Assembly: GCA_035771165.1 (NCBI GenBank)
Contig: JAWNZC010000445.1
Span: forward strand, 5,095,001 to 5,159,000
Origin: Paragorgia papillata
Lineage: Eukaryota; Cnidaria; Anthozoa; Scleralcyonacea; Coralliidae
Direction of reading: 5' to 3'
DNA: 64,000 nt
Of the stretch, positions 1-9,239 are shown piece by piece (position 1 is the first letter of the stretch; every line of letters begins with the position of its first letter). The position numbers were made by a program, and so were the translations under genes. The notes under the pieces were generated by a model. That model was given only the letters and a program-made list of their open reading frames with translations, ran no database searches and was not told where the DNA came from.

Positions 1-242
1 GCTTTCGGAATTATTGCGCCTTTTTTTTTTTGTTCTGCACTTCCTTTCTAGAAAGCATTGGGCCCAGGGCTCTGGACTCGGGGGGGAGGGTTCAAGGGGC
101 CCCGCACTGAAAATATGCCGCGGACCCCGCGCAACCATAATCCGGCCGTGCCTTGTCGTTGTCTTTGGGCCTGTTGTTGTTGTTTTTGTTGTTTTCGCTG
201 TCACTATTGTTGTTCAATTCTTGTTCTCATGCTCTCTTTCAG

Positions 243-377
243 ACGCATATAACAACGAACATATGCAGTTGTCGTGGAAGCCGACGGGAAACCCTCTGGT
301 AGTCATAAACACTCAAATGGCTGAATTTGAAATTGCGGAGATCAGATGCATTGTAGTAAACGTTACATACAATGCAG
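243..377 (+). CDS. receptor exon: end of the ligand-binding domain
   Basis: Acceptor TTTCAG at 237-242, donor GTTTGT at 378. The first two bases finish a codon from an upstream exon. It encodes AYNNEHMQLSWKPTGNPLVV and onward to the NVTYNAG stretch, the part of the extracellular domain leading into loop C; one cysteine (IRC) is present. The donor is weak but the phase (1) and homology to the next exon fit. Bases 1-242 are read as intron; the long open frame there is low-complexity T/G sequence. Confidence 0.82.
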
Positions 378-997
378 GTTTGTGTGCAGCCATCTTTTTG
401 TATAGATATAGTGGTAATTGTTGAATCACTCCGTTAAACTGTAAGACACAAAGTTAATGTTTACTGACTGATTTGAAAATCCAACGCGGCAAAGTATTGT
501 CTAATGTAATAAAACAAAATGTTTGCGGTTATACACCATGTTTATTAACGATAAAAATTCGCTGAGCTTTCGTGCCGTAAACTATAGGCACTTCGTCAAA
601 GCTCAGCGAATTTTAATAACATGGTGTCTAACCACGCAAACATTTTGTTTCAAAATCTTGATAAAGTTTAGTATTGTCTCACCATGGTCTCACTGAGTTA
701 TTGTGTTTCGTGAGTTTCAGTACTTTTCACTTTTTAAAATGAGCGACTTCACTCAGTTATTTTAAATCTTTAATCTTTAATTAAAATTATTTACACACGG
801 TAGTCTATTCAGTAATATATATATATATATATATATATAAGTGAGTTATGGTTCACGAAATGTTAGAGAGTGCTCAATACCATATAGATAGAGCAAAATA
901 CAAAGTATAAAGTATAGTTTTACCTTAAAGTCTTCGCTACCAGAGTTTAGGGTGAAACCTCTGGTAGCGAAGACTTTAAGGTAAAACTATACTTTAT

Positions 998-1044
<47 letters not shown>

Positions 1045-4000
1045 CAATCTACAGACACGGTGTTTCGCTGTACAACAGCACATCAGTGTAGCTTGGAACA
1101 ATCTGAATGAATTTCACCAATTACTTATACACATGCGATCGTCGGTGACAACCGCATGTGGGACAGCATCGGTGAAGTACATTCAGATAGCGTGAAGTGC
1201 GCATGGGCCCAGAGTGCTCAAACTTCCACAAGGGTAGTGAGCGTTGCATTATCGCTAATAGGTACCCACGGCAACTTCACAGAGTGCTCAACAACACCGA
1301 AGTGAAGGAGCGTACATAGTTCAATCTACAGACACGGTGTTTCGCTGTACAACAGCTCATCAGTGTAGCTTGGAACAATCTGAATGAATTTCACCAATTA
1401 CTTATACACATGCGATCGTCGGTGACAACCGCATGTGGGACAGCATCGGTGAAGTACATTCAGATAGCGTGAAGTGCGCATGGGCCCAGAGTGCTCAAAC
1501 TTCCACAAGGGTAGTGAGCGTTGCATTATCGCTATAGGTACCCACGGCAACTTCACAGAGTGCTCAACAACACCGAAGTGAAGGAGCGTACATAGTTCAA
1601 TCTACAGACACGGTGTTTCGCTGTACAACAGCTCATCAGTGTAGCTTGGAACAATCTGAATGAATTTCACCAATTACTTATACACATGCGATCGTCGGTG
1701 ACAACCGCATGTGGGACAGCATCGGTGAAGTACATTCAGATAGCGTGAAGTGCGCATGGGCCCAGAGTGCTCAAACTTCCACAAGGGTAGTGAGCGTTGC
1801 ATTATCGCTAATAGGTACCCACGGCAACTTCACAGAGTGCTCAACAACACCGAAGTGAAGGAGCGTACATATATATATATAACAGTACTGCATGGTTTTC
1901 AAAGGGCCGTGTACACTATACAATACAATACAATACAATACAATACAATACAATACAATACAATACAATTCAATACAATACAATACAATACAATACAATA
2001 CAATACAATACAATACAATACAATAAAATACAATACAATACAATATAAACGAATGTGTTCGGTCTGCTTTCTGATTTTCTACTTTTTGTGTTGTGATGAT
2101 CTGGGATGTTAATTATTGTAATTCTTTTCGTTTAACTCAAACATTTTTCTGTGAACGAGAAAGTCGTGATCGACGTGCATAAGCATAATAAATGGTAATT
2201 TTCAATAATCAATAACTGGTGCGTTTTTTATTTATTTATTAATTAAGGAAAGTACAGCAGCCTGCGTGCTACGTTTAGATTTGAAAGACGTATGGGTTTC
2301 TACATGATTCAAGTGTATCTTCCATGTATGATTATAACAATTCTTAGTTGGTTGTCTTTTTACATTGACCCAAGAGACATTGGAGAACGAGTGTCGTTAG
2401 GTAGGTATCGTTCATACAACGTGCTATGAGCTCACCGAACTAATTATTTGCTTAAAATTGGTCCGGTTAAAAAACTTTTTGTACTGATATACGATAAGTA
2501 CTTGATATTGGCAGGGGCGCGGATACAGGATTTTTGCAACGGGGGTGACTATAAGGTGCTCAGTTGTTTCTTTCAGAATATTTAACAAGGACGCGGCGTG
2601 GGGGGCAAAACAGGCAATACTTACTACGTGGGGGCAGGGGCGTAGGAACTGGGGGGGAAACGGGGCATGCCCCCCTCCAACTTTGTCATAAAGTGCCCTT
2701 TTTGCAACAGAAAAGTGCCCTTTTTATGATAAAACATGTGTTTCAAGTGTCCTTTTGAAGTTCTACCCCCTGAACACAGTGTCCTTTTGAAGCTGTGCCC
2801 CTCCAAGATCAACTTGCTTCCTACACCACTGGTCCCGGGGCATGCTCCCCCGGAAAATGTTGAATTTTAGAGTCTCTGAAATAGCATTTCCTGCATTTTG
2901 AGGGGGATTTGAAAGAGTTTTGAAGGATATAAATTACCAAACAAAATACCCAAATATATGAATACACTATACCATACAAGGCATACATCATGTAGGAGGT
3001 CATGTCATCATTGTCGTGGACTCATGGCCATGGGGATATGTTTTAGAAGTTTATGTTCCGAAATTACTATGTATATTCAGATTGAGATTGTACACAATAC
3101 GTCTATATAATCGTGATTCTTACTGTTTTAAAATTGGGGTTTCAAATTTACAAGATATTAGCGTGTCATGATGTCCAATCTTATTGCAAAGGAGAGGCCA
3201 AAGCTTACGGCCTGTATCGATAAGCATTGTTATACAATATAATTTATGCACGTTTTATACACGAGTGACTGTTGTGATTTGTATAAACAGCTGCTAGTGT
3301 ATCGCTGTATAATCCTGTATTGGTTGGGACAGGGAAGGGGGTGACTAGTCAACCCAGTCACCCCCCCCCCTGTATCCGCCGCTGATTGGTTTATATATGT
3401 ATTGTTAAAAATTATGTTTTTAGGTATTACAACAATTCTCACCATCGTTTTCCTACTCGGCACCAACAATTCGTCAATGCCTCGTGTGAGCTACGCCAAA
3501 GCAATTGACTGGTACCTCATCACTAGCTTTATGTTTGTGTTTGCAACGCTTATTGAGTCATTGATCGTCTTCAAGTTCTCTCAATACGATGATAATCTTA
3601 AAGAAAATGAAGAGAAGAGAACCAACATTACTGAAGAGATCATTGGTTATAACAAACCTAATAACGTTATGAGGGTGAGTCACTGCGCATGTTTTGTGTT
3701 TTGATAATTATATTGCCTTTAACACCATTGTTATTAAACGTTTATGAGTGACATTGCGGAAGTAAACGTATATGGATCGTTTTCACTCACGTGATCGGTC
3801 GCCCTGTTGGGGTCAGTGGCGTAGCCAAGGGGGGGGGGCGAAGGAGCGGGGGGGGGATCGCCCCCACCCAATGGTCTCCAAGACCATTCTCGTGAAAAGC
3901 TTAAATCCGTTGAGAAACTTGTAGGGGGAGAGGGGGTTACATTGTTTTAAGGCCAAGTGAGTAGACTAGTAATGTGTTATATATTTAGCAGGCATGCATA

Positions 4001-4968
4001 TACTATAAGTTACAATACTAAGGGTCAATACAAAATGCCTCCAACTTGTTTTTACATTTACGACTTGTTTATAAATAAATCAGCTAAAGATATTCTGACG
4101 TGTATCATTCTGGTTTAATTTCAACAAAATTATGAAATTTATGGCTTTTGGATTACCCTTAAATACTTGCCTCAAAATGCAAGAAATAGTATTTCAGAGA
4201 TCCTAGAAATACAAAATTTTCCGGAGGGGCATGCCCCCGGACACCCCCTAGGAGATCGAGGTTCTTGCTACCCCCCAAACTCAAGACTCTGACTACGCCA
4301 CTGGTTGGGGTGGTGAAATAATGCAGAATGTTTGAATAAGAATAGAGTTAAATTCCCATAGGATAAAGGTTTGTGCACCAATATGACCGCCATTTCATTG
4401 TTTCTGTGTACCATATTGGTGCACGTGGTGACGCCGTGACGTCAGATGAAAACCAAGAATAGTGAATAAAATGCTTGATTGTACTCGTACCAAAATTATG
4501 CAAATATTTGGCATAAAATAGGGATAATGGGCGCAATCAAGAATTTCTTCTACATGGATCAATTTTGTGGTCAGACTTTTATTAATTTCTCATCTAAATT
4601 TCCGATTCAACCAAAATTGAAAGGGTTGGTGCTTGGTCTATGGTCAATCTTTCCACAAACTTTCATGAAAAGTGCAGTATTTTGTGAGATATCCCGGCGA
4701 CAGACAGACAAATAAACAGGAGTGAAAACAGAACCTCCTGGCGGAGGTAATTAATGGTTTATCCGTGGCGTATAAATTATAGCAAGTTAACGTTGGAGAG
4801 ATACAGATTCAAAAGGGCACTTGAGAAATACGTTAAGTTTTATCATAAAAAGCAAATTTTAAAAGGGAATACAAATGGTACTTTTTTGTAAAAAGGACAT
4901 CTTAGGCCATTTAAAAAAAAAATATCCCGGTTTATCAGCGCCCGCATCAATTTTTCCCGCCGCATGAT

Positions 4969-5008
<40 letters not shown>

Positions 5009-5009
5009 A

Positions 5010-5040
<31 letters not shown>

Positions 5041-5075
5041 CCCACCCCCACCCCCCCCCCCCCCCCCCACGCCCC

Positions 5076-5109
<34 letters not shown>

Positions 5110-6407
5110 TTTTATTATTAATAAAAATTGCTACTTTGACTAAATTAGCCGGTTTGCCAGTCACCACGTCCGTTTCCTGTCTGTCATCTCAAACACGCGC
5201 GTCAGGTCGCGCGAGATACTCCACGACTGTCGGCCATTTTGAAATTAAAATAAAGAACAGAATACCAAATAATCTCTTTACATCCTGCATGCTAACAGTG
5301 TAATTTTCTAACTTTCACTTTCGTGATTACGATATAAACAAACTTATGTGCCGTGCGGGTGGTTCATTTTTTTATTTAAAAAAAAACCCCGCCCGCACGG
5401 ATTTTTTTTGCTTCTACTGATAAACCAGGAATTTTTATAAATGGCCTTAGGAAAATACTTACCCTGCGAGTCAGAGCCCCTTTCCAACCTACGCAGGCTT
5501 CGGGGGAGAGTGGGCTCTGCCAACACTCTCGATATTTCTTTTTGAGCATGCGTGAACGGTTGCCATGATACTATTTTGGGCCCAGGCTCTAACGCGTTAC
5601 TTGCTATTTTCCTGCTTACGTGCTTACGTGTGTTCATAAACTAGAACTTGTTTGACCAAGGGAGCACGTTAGAATGCGATACGTCTTGTAAATAAACTAA
5701 ATTTTACTTACCTAAGTTGTTGACGTTTTGTGCGAATCGCCGAGTTCGATAAAACCGCCGAGAGTATTCGGCTCGCTCGTCGGGGGCTCATATTGTCAGC
5801 GGTTTATCGAACTCGGCGACTCGCACAAAAGTCGCATTCTAACGTGCTCCCTTGCTTTGACCAGTTTAAATCCTGACTGACTCGCCACAAACTTGACAGA
5901 GCCCACTTTCCCCCGAACCTTGCGTAGAAAATACTATACTAACGTGGTACAATGTCAATGAGCAGAAAGAGAAGATTGAATGAGATCCGGCTAATATTTA
6001 TTTTATTTTTTTAAAGAAAAGAATATGAACGTAAACTAGAAGCCTATGTTCCTTGGAGTTATTGATAGCACAATCCTTATAATAAGAGTTTGTTGTTTCT
6101 TTTTAATTAGGAGGATTCTGTAAAAATGGACGCACTCAAACAGCAAGAAGCAACATCGCCATGTTTAGTTGACGAGAATGGGGAAACACGTTCTTTGCGT
6201 ATTGCGTTTGCGCATAACGACCTCTACCGTGGTAACCGTACGCGTAATTCAGTCACACCGAAATGTGTGCCAAGATCTGCTGTGTACAAATCCAACTGTC
6301 GGTTTTCTCTGAGTCGAATGATCGACAGAGTGTGCCGTGTCCTTTTTCCAGTTTCGTTTTCCTTAATGAACATCGTATATTGGTACTTCCTCAGTTTGCC
6401 GCAATGA
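243..6407 (+). CDS. Cys-loop ligand-gated ion channel, GABA-A/glycine receptor-like, 3' part of gene (4 exons, join 243-377, 2248-2400, 3424-3674, 6111-6407)
   Basis: The four exons join in phase (836 nt, 2 nt completing an upstream codon, then 278 codons including stop) and give the last 277 residues of a pentameric receptor subunit. Order: end of the ligand-binding domain, M1 (FYMIQVYLPCMIITILSW), M2 starting GERVSLGITTILT, M3 (DWYLITSFMFVFATLIE), a short cytoplasmic loop of roughly 100 residues, M4 (VLFPVSFSLMNIVYWYF) and stop. The SMPRVSYAKAIDW stretch between M2 and M3 matches GABA-A/glycine receptors (known SLPKVSYVKAID), as does the IDRVCRVLFP start of M4. Upstream exons (signal peptide, Cys loop) lie before base 1. 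Oddity: the M1-M2 linker and M2 entrance read IGER rather than the PAR of anion channels, so a cation channel is inferred. The second cysteine of the glycine-receptor C loop is replaced (KYSSLRATF). Ligand unknown. The family call is firm; the exact subtype is not. Confidence 0.88.
511..653. mobile_element. foldback MITE
   Basis: Arms at about 511-570 and 595-653 are reverse complements (left includes AAAATGTTTGCGGTT and AATTCGCTGAGCTTT; right gives the complements with a few mismatches). No coding capacity. It lies in the receptor intron. Confidence 0.75.
895..1004. mobile_element. near-perfect palindromic foldback element
   Basis: Left arm 903-945 (AAGTATAGTTTTACCTTAAA then GTCTTCGCTACCAGAG) and right arm 959-1002 are almost exact reverse complements around a ~13-base loop. 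It runs directly into a (TA)n tract. No ORF. Confidence 0.75.
1004..1040. repeat. (TA)n microsatellite
   Basis: Uninterrupted TA dinucleotides directly abutting the first ribozyme-bearing tandem unit; a shorter TA run abuts the last unit at 1868-1880. This suggests the array was inserted into, or copied together with, a TA tract. Confidence 0.9.
1042..1099 (-). ncRNA. hammerhead ribozyme, type I, copy 1 (core substitution)
   Basis: Same layout as copies 2 and 3, but the minus-strand core reads CTGATGT instead of CTGATGA. The last core A (A9 in standard numbering) is U, so self-cleavage is probably weak or lost. Stems I, II and III are otherwise intact. Confidence 0.7.
1319..1376 (-). ncRNA. 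hammerhead ribozyme, type I, copy 2 (all core bases present)
   Basis: On the minus strand, in order: stem I 5' arm (GUUC, internal loop CAAG, CUACA), core CUGAUGA, stem II GCUGU-UGU-ACAGC, core GAA, short stem III ACA-CCG-UGU, cleavage site after GUC, stem I 3' arm (UGUAG, internal loop AUU, GAAC). All conserved hammerhead bases are there. Predicted cut lies between window bases 1331 and 1330. The short stem III is usual for retrozyme and satellite hammerheads. Confidence 0.85.
1595..1652 (-). ncRNA. hammerhead ribozyme, type I, copy 3 (all core bases present)
   Basis: Identical in sequence to copy 2. Predicted cut between 1607 and 1606, 276 bases from the copy 2 cut, which defines the monomer RNA length. 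Confidence 0.85.
1917..2044. repeat. (ACAAT)n microsatellite
   Basis: About 25 copies of the pentamer with two single-base variants. Long open frames on both strands here are artefacts of the repeat. Confidence 0.95.
2248..2400 (+). CDS. receptor exon: pre-M1, M1 and start of M2
   Basis: Acceptor AATTAAG ending 2247, donor GTAGGT at 2401, phase 1 at both ends. Translation runs from GKYSSLRATFRFERRMGF through M1 to DPRDIGERVSLG. RMGFYMIQVYLP is the family's conserved pre-M1/M1 sequence. The last residues carry the pore selectivity segment: Gly at -2', Glu at -1', Arg at 0'. Confidence 0.9.
2513..3384. mobile_element. hAT-like MITE with a nested relative
   Basis: Left end CAGGGGCGCGGATACAGG at 2513 and right end CCTGTATCCGCCGCTG ending 3384 are inverted copies. 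An inner pair, CAGGGGCGTAGGAA (about 2636) and TTCCTACACCACTG (ending about 2830), marks a second element whose inside (AAGTGCCCTTTTT repeats) is the reverse complement of the element at 11239-11443. No clear 8-bp duplication at either boundary, so ends are approximate. Confidence 0.6.
3424..3674 (+). CDS. receptor exon: M2, M3 and start of the M3-M4 loop
   Basis: Acceptor TTTTTAG ending 3423, donor GTGAGT at 3675. It starts with ITTILTIVFLLGTNNSSMPR (M2, with the conserved 9' Leu) and the SYAKAIDW linker, then M3, then a charged hydrophilic loop (YDDNLKENEEKRTN). It ends on a codon boundary (phase 0). Confidence 0.9.
3814..4303. mobile_element. non-autonomous hAT element, 8-bp TSD
   Basis: Terminal inverted repeats CAGTGGCGTAG and CTACGCCACTG are flanked by the exact 8-bp duplication GTTGGGGT (3806-3813 and 4304-4311). 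490 bp, no transposase. It sits in the receptor's last intron. Confidence 0.88.
4790..5170. repeat. C-homopolymer tract within a hAT-MITE-like segment
   Basis: Bases 4971-5106 are almost pure C, broken by a few A, T and G. The left flank (GGGCACTTGAG, TTTTATCATAAAAAG) resembles the interior of the hAT MITE family at 2636-2830 and 11239-11443. Tract length is likely unreliable in the assembly. Poly-Gly frames on the minus strand are not genes. Confidence 0.7.
5351..5400. repeat. short hairpin
   Basis: CCGTGCGGGTGG and CCGCCCGCACGG are inverted copies around an A/T-rich loop of about 25 bases, in the receptor's last intron. Confidence 0.6.
5491..5925. mobile_element. large three-tier foldback element
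   Basis: Three separate arm pairs nest: 5491-5522 with 5895-5925, 5651-5680 with 5831-5862, and 5726-5758 with 5799-5830. All pair as reverse complements with few mismatches, with unpaired spacers between tiers, mainly on the left side. No ORF. Likely one MITE inserted in another's arm, or a foldback element with a left-arm insertion. Confidence 0.7.
6111..6407 (+). CDS. receptor last exon: M3-M4 loop, M4, stop
   Basis: Acceptor TTTTTAATTAG ending 6110, in phase with the previous exon. It encodes EDSVKMDALKQQ, a basic segment, then SRMIDRVCRVLFPVSFSLMN and the rest of M4, then a TGA stop right after LSLPQ, as expected for a family whose C-terminus lies just outside M4. Confidence 0.87.
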   Translation, partial: EDSVKMDALKQQEATSPCLVDENGETRSLRIAFAHNDLYRGNRTRNSVTPKCVPRSAVYKSNCRFSLSRMIDRVCRVLFPVSFSLMNIVYWYFLSLPQ

Positions 6408-6549
6408 ATGTCATATCGTGATTTATTTACATGGCCGACTTGCTATAAGCAATTTGCTTCATGTGAATGGCGTATATTGGTACTTGCTTCAGTCTGTCTC
6501 AAAAGCAGTCCAAAGGCATTCGATGATTCAGACGTTTCCCACATAATTT

Positions 6550-6555
6550 AATAAA
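6550..6555 (+). promoter_or_regulatory. possible poly(A) signal of the receptor gene
   Basis: AATAAA about 140 bases after the stop codon, in AT-rich sequence. Position is right for a 3' UTR, but the hexamer is common in such sequence, so this is weak. Confidence 0.35.
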
Positions 6556-8225
6556 TTTTGAATTTAAAAATTGAGTAAAAAGAGACATATTGAGTCACAA
6601 CTTGTTTATAACTAAGGTCTATAAGCTGCTGGCAAAAACCTTCACTTAAACTTGGCTTAAACAAATTTGGAATCAGATTTGAAGCATTTCATGGCCAAAA
6701 AATACTTTAATATATTAACCACCCTTTTCACTTTGTGAAAAAACTGCATTGTCGGTATTGCCTAGACGAAATCAGCTTTAGCGTGGGTCAAATTATGGCA
6801 ACTCTTGTCATCGCATACATGCGGTTAATTCTCATAGTATAGATATAGACGAGCCTTCATAAATTAATGCTCACAAATCAGTAATATTTTGGACTAATTT
6901 CGTAATAACTATAAATAATGATGATTGTTGATCCATTAAATAATGATAGAAAGAAAATCCAAATTCAAATTTAGCTTGGTATATACAATATTATTTCATG
7001 GGAACAACTATACTATAATTTAATACATGTATCAATTTTGTTTGAAAAATAATACTCCTGTTCCCAGTTAGAAAACAAATTTAAATGAGGTCTGAAGTCA
7101 CGAAATAATTACTTTTGTTAAATTAGCATGCGTGTATAATTGTAGTTGTCATGATCATTCTTTATAGTTTTAATCTACAAGCTAGCGACTTAAATTTATT
7201 GGGAAGTATAAAAGTAATTCGTTGTTTTTTACGAACGTCCGAAACTAAGCACATCACTAATAACCAATATCATTAATCACCATATAGAACTGCATGCACA
7301 GTGGCGATTGTACTTTTGTCAAAACGCCGTGATAGTAATAAGTCCGATCCAGAACCAGGCTCGGATTGGCCTACGTGCCATTGTGCCATGGCACATGGGC
7401 CCTTCTGAGCTACATGCAGGTACTTCACACATGTAATTATTTACGAATGTCTTGTTTGTGAGACGGTTAGACTCACAAAACAAATGATGGCGGATCATGC
7501 GCAGAACGGAGTGACGCATCTTTAACTCGACACGGTTTTTGAGTCGCTGCACTGTCTATGTAATTAACGTAAATGTTTGCTTATAGAAGCTAATAAGTGA
7601 TAACCTTTTCACTGCGAAAGACACACTCTGGTAATTTTTTCTCTGGCTATAATGACGCCAGAATATTTTATTCAATCCCGTATACTCAGGCTTTCTTGCT
7701 TGTCGCTCACAGTACCACAGTGGGCCAGAACCAGAGGAACGAAAAAACGAGTTTATAGATATTCGAGTGATCTGAATAACATTTTAGCTAACGTCACATG
7801 ATTTTACTCACTTGTCAAAAAACATCGCAGTGAAAAAGTCATAAATGGATAAATAAATAAATAAATAGATGTTTAAGAAATAAATGAATTAATAACTAAA
7901 TAAAATAAACGATCTGCATGTAGTAGATGTCTGCGTCACATCATACAAAGTTTTTAAAGTCTAGTATCAAATATCATACTCGTAACTTGTGCCTTGTCAG
8001 TACGTGTTGAACTTATAGTTTGCAGATATTATCGTATACACTATCTTGTAGCTCGCGAAGTTTATGACTTGCAAAATAAGTGACTTGTTGTGGTTGTATG
8101 CGCACGCGCAACATAGTTCATGTTTACCGCTTTGTGAGAGAATCAAACAAAACGTTTGTGTAAATCAGAAAGATTTTGTATCACATTTACAAAAATAAGA
8201 GTTTACTTCTTGTATACAAATTATA
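6556..8225. other. intergenic, no gene seen
   Basis: AT-rich sequence after the receptor gene. It contains a short (ATAA)n run near 7850-7872. The motif GCGGATCATGCGCAGAACGG near 7491 recurs in related form at 10885 (dispersed repeat). No exon-like frame recognised. Confidence 0.6.
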
Positions 8226-8231
8226 CATCCA

Positions 8232-8445
8232 GTGGCGTAGCGTTACTATTTTGAGGGGGGGGGGGGAGGACTGCGGGTGTGTGTGTGCAGTACGTATCTT
8301 GCTTTTACCGCGACGAATATCTCCTATATATCTCCTCGATATCCCAATACTCGGATTTGCAGACGATGAATTCCAATACCACCGAAAAGTTTGCCGTTTC
8401 TCGTTTTACCATCAGGTTAAGCGAAAAGTGGGGGTGTGACACATC

Positions 8446-8476
<31 letters not shown>

Positions 8477-8505
8477 ACCAACAACCTCCCGCACACTACG
8501 CCCCT
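8232..8505. mobile_element. hAT-like MITE (CAGTGGCGTAGCG end)
   Basis: CAGTGGCGTAGCG at the left and CTACGCCCCTG at the right are imperfect inverted ends, with G-rich then C-rich tracts just inside each end. No matching 8-bp flank visible. Confidence 0.55.
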
Positions 8506-8910
8506 GATTCTCTATTTTCTTGGCTGCAATGCAGGCTACTAGCTTCATTTTCCAACACATAACATAAATATATATACAGTCGAACCTCTACTTTTGGACA
8601 CTTGTCTTCTAGACACCTCCCAGCGAAACGTCTATGTAATCTCTGACAATCTATCTATGACAGTAATAAGACTTAAACAGGTAATGGGATCTCTATCGAC
8701 ATTGTTTTCAGAAGCGGAACATAGCATACAGAGCCAACGATTATGGTGTGTAGTTCAATATAGTAACACTTCCATTAAGGTGACGAGGACATTCTTTATT
8801 GTTGCCGTAGTTTATAACAATCTTCTAGTAGTAAATAAAAACAAAAATATATTCACGAGAATGTTCTTCTTAGAATGTTTGCATGATGGCAAATTGTAAT
8901 AAAAGTAACC

Positions 8911-9222
8911 TATCAGAGAAAGGTTATATATCTTTGCTATTATCAAACTTAATTCGAAGGAAGTATGTGCGTGTGTTTCTCTCACAATGCCAAACATGTA
9001 GAATTTTCAAGTGATTATGTTTGATAATAGCAAAGATATATAACCTTCTCTGATAACTCATTATGCACATGTGACGTCAAGTTGTTTAATTTACATTTCA
9101 AACAAACTGAAATATCTCAACAACGAAGCAAGGAAACGAAAAACTGCAAAAGATGTTACTCTATCATTTTAAGTGTTCTTTCAAATGAGACAAACTTAAT
9201 TTTCGTTTCATGTGCACTTTAA
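8911..9222. mobile_element. dispersed MITE family M1, copy 1
   Basis: Arms 8911-8948 and 9019-9055 (GTTTGATAATAGCAAAGATA and on) are inverted copies. The segment 9057-9222 (CATGTGACGTCAA, AAACAAACTGAAATATCTCA, ending GTGCACTTTAAA) is shared with 22755-23025 and 61985-62432. Confidence 0.7.
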
Positions 9223-9239
9223 ATCAGACAATGTAAGGA

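Larger units (their letters stand above)
1041..1870 (-). repeat. tandem array of three ~277-bp units carrying hammerhead ribozymes (retrozyme-like satellite)
   Basis: Three consecutive units begin at 1041, 1318 and 1594 (277, 276 and 277 bp), differing at only a few positions. Read on the minus strand each contains a hammerhead motif, so a minus-strand transcript would be cut into ~276-nt monomers. Known relatives are metazoan retrozymes and ribozyme satellites, non-coding elements that spread by small circular RNAs. No ORF of note inside. It lies in the receptor's intron, antisense to the gene. Confidence 0.85.

Noticed and set aside
1750..2112. 120-codon and opposite-strand 90-codon frames over the (ACAAT)n array
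   Set aside because: Coding appearance comes only from a stop-free pentamer repeat.
4843..5167. Poly-glycine proteins on the minus strand
   Set aside because: Translation of a C homopolymer tract; no start context or domain.
8279..8542. Frames across the G-rich and C-rich ends at 8.2-8.5 kb
   Set aside because: They lie in a hAT-like MITE and the poly-Pro/poly-Gly parts are homopolymer translation.
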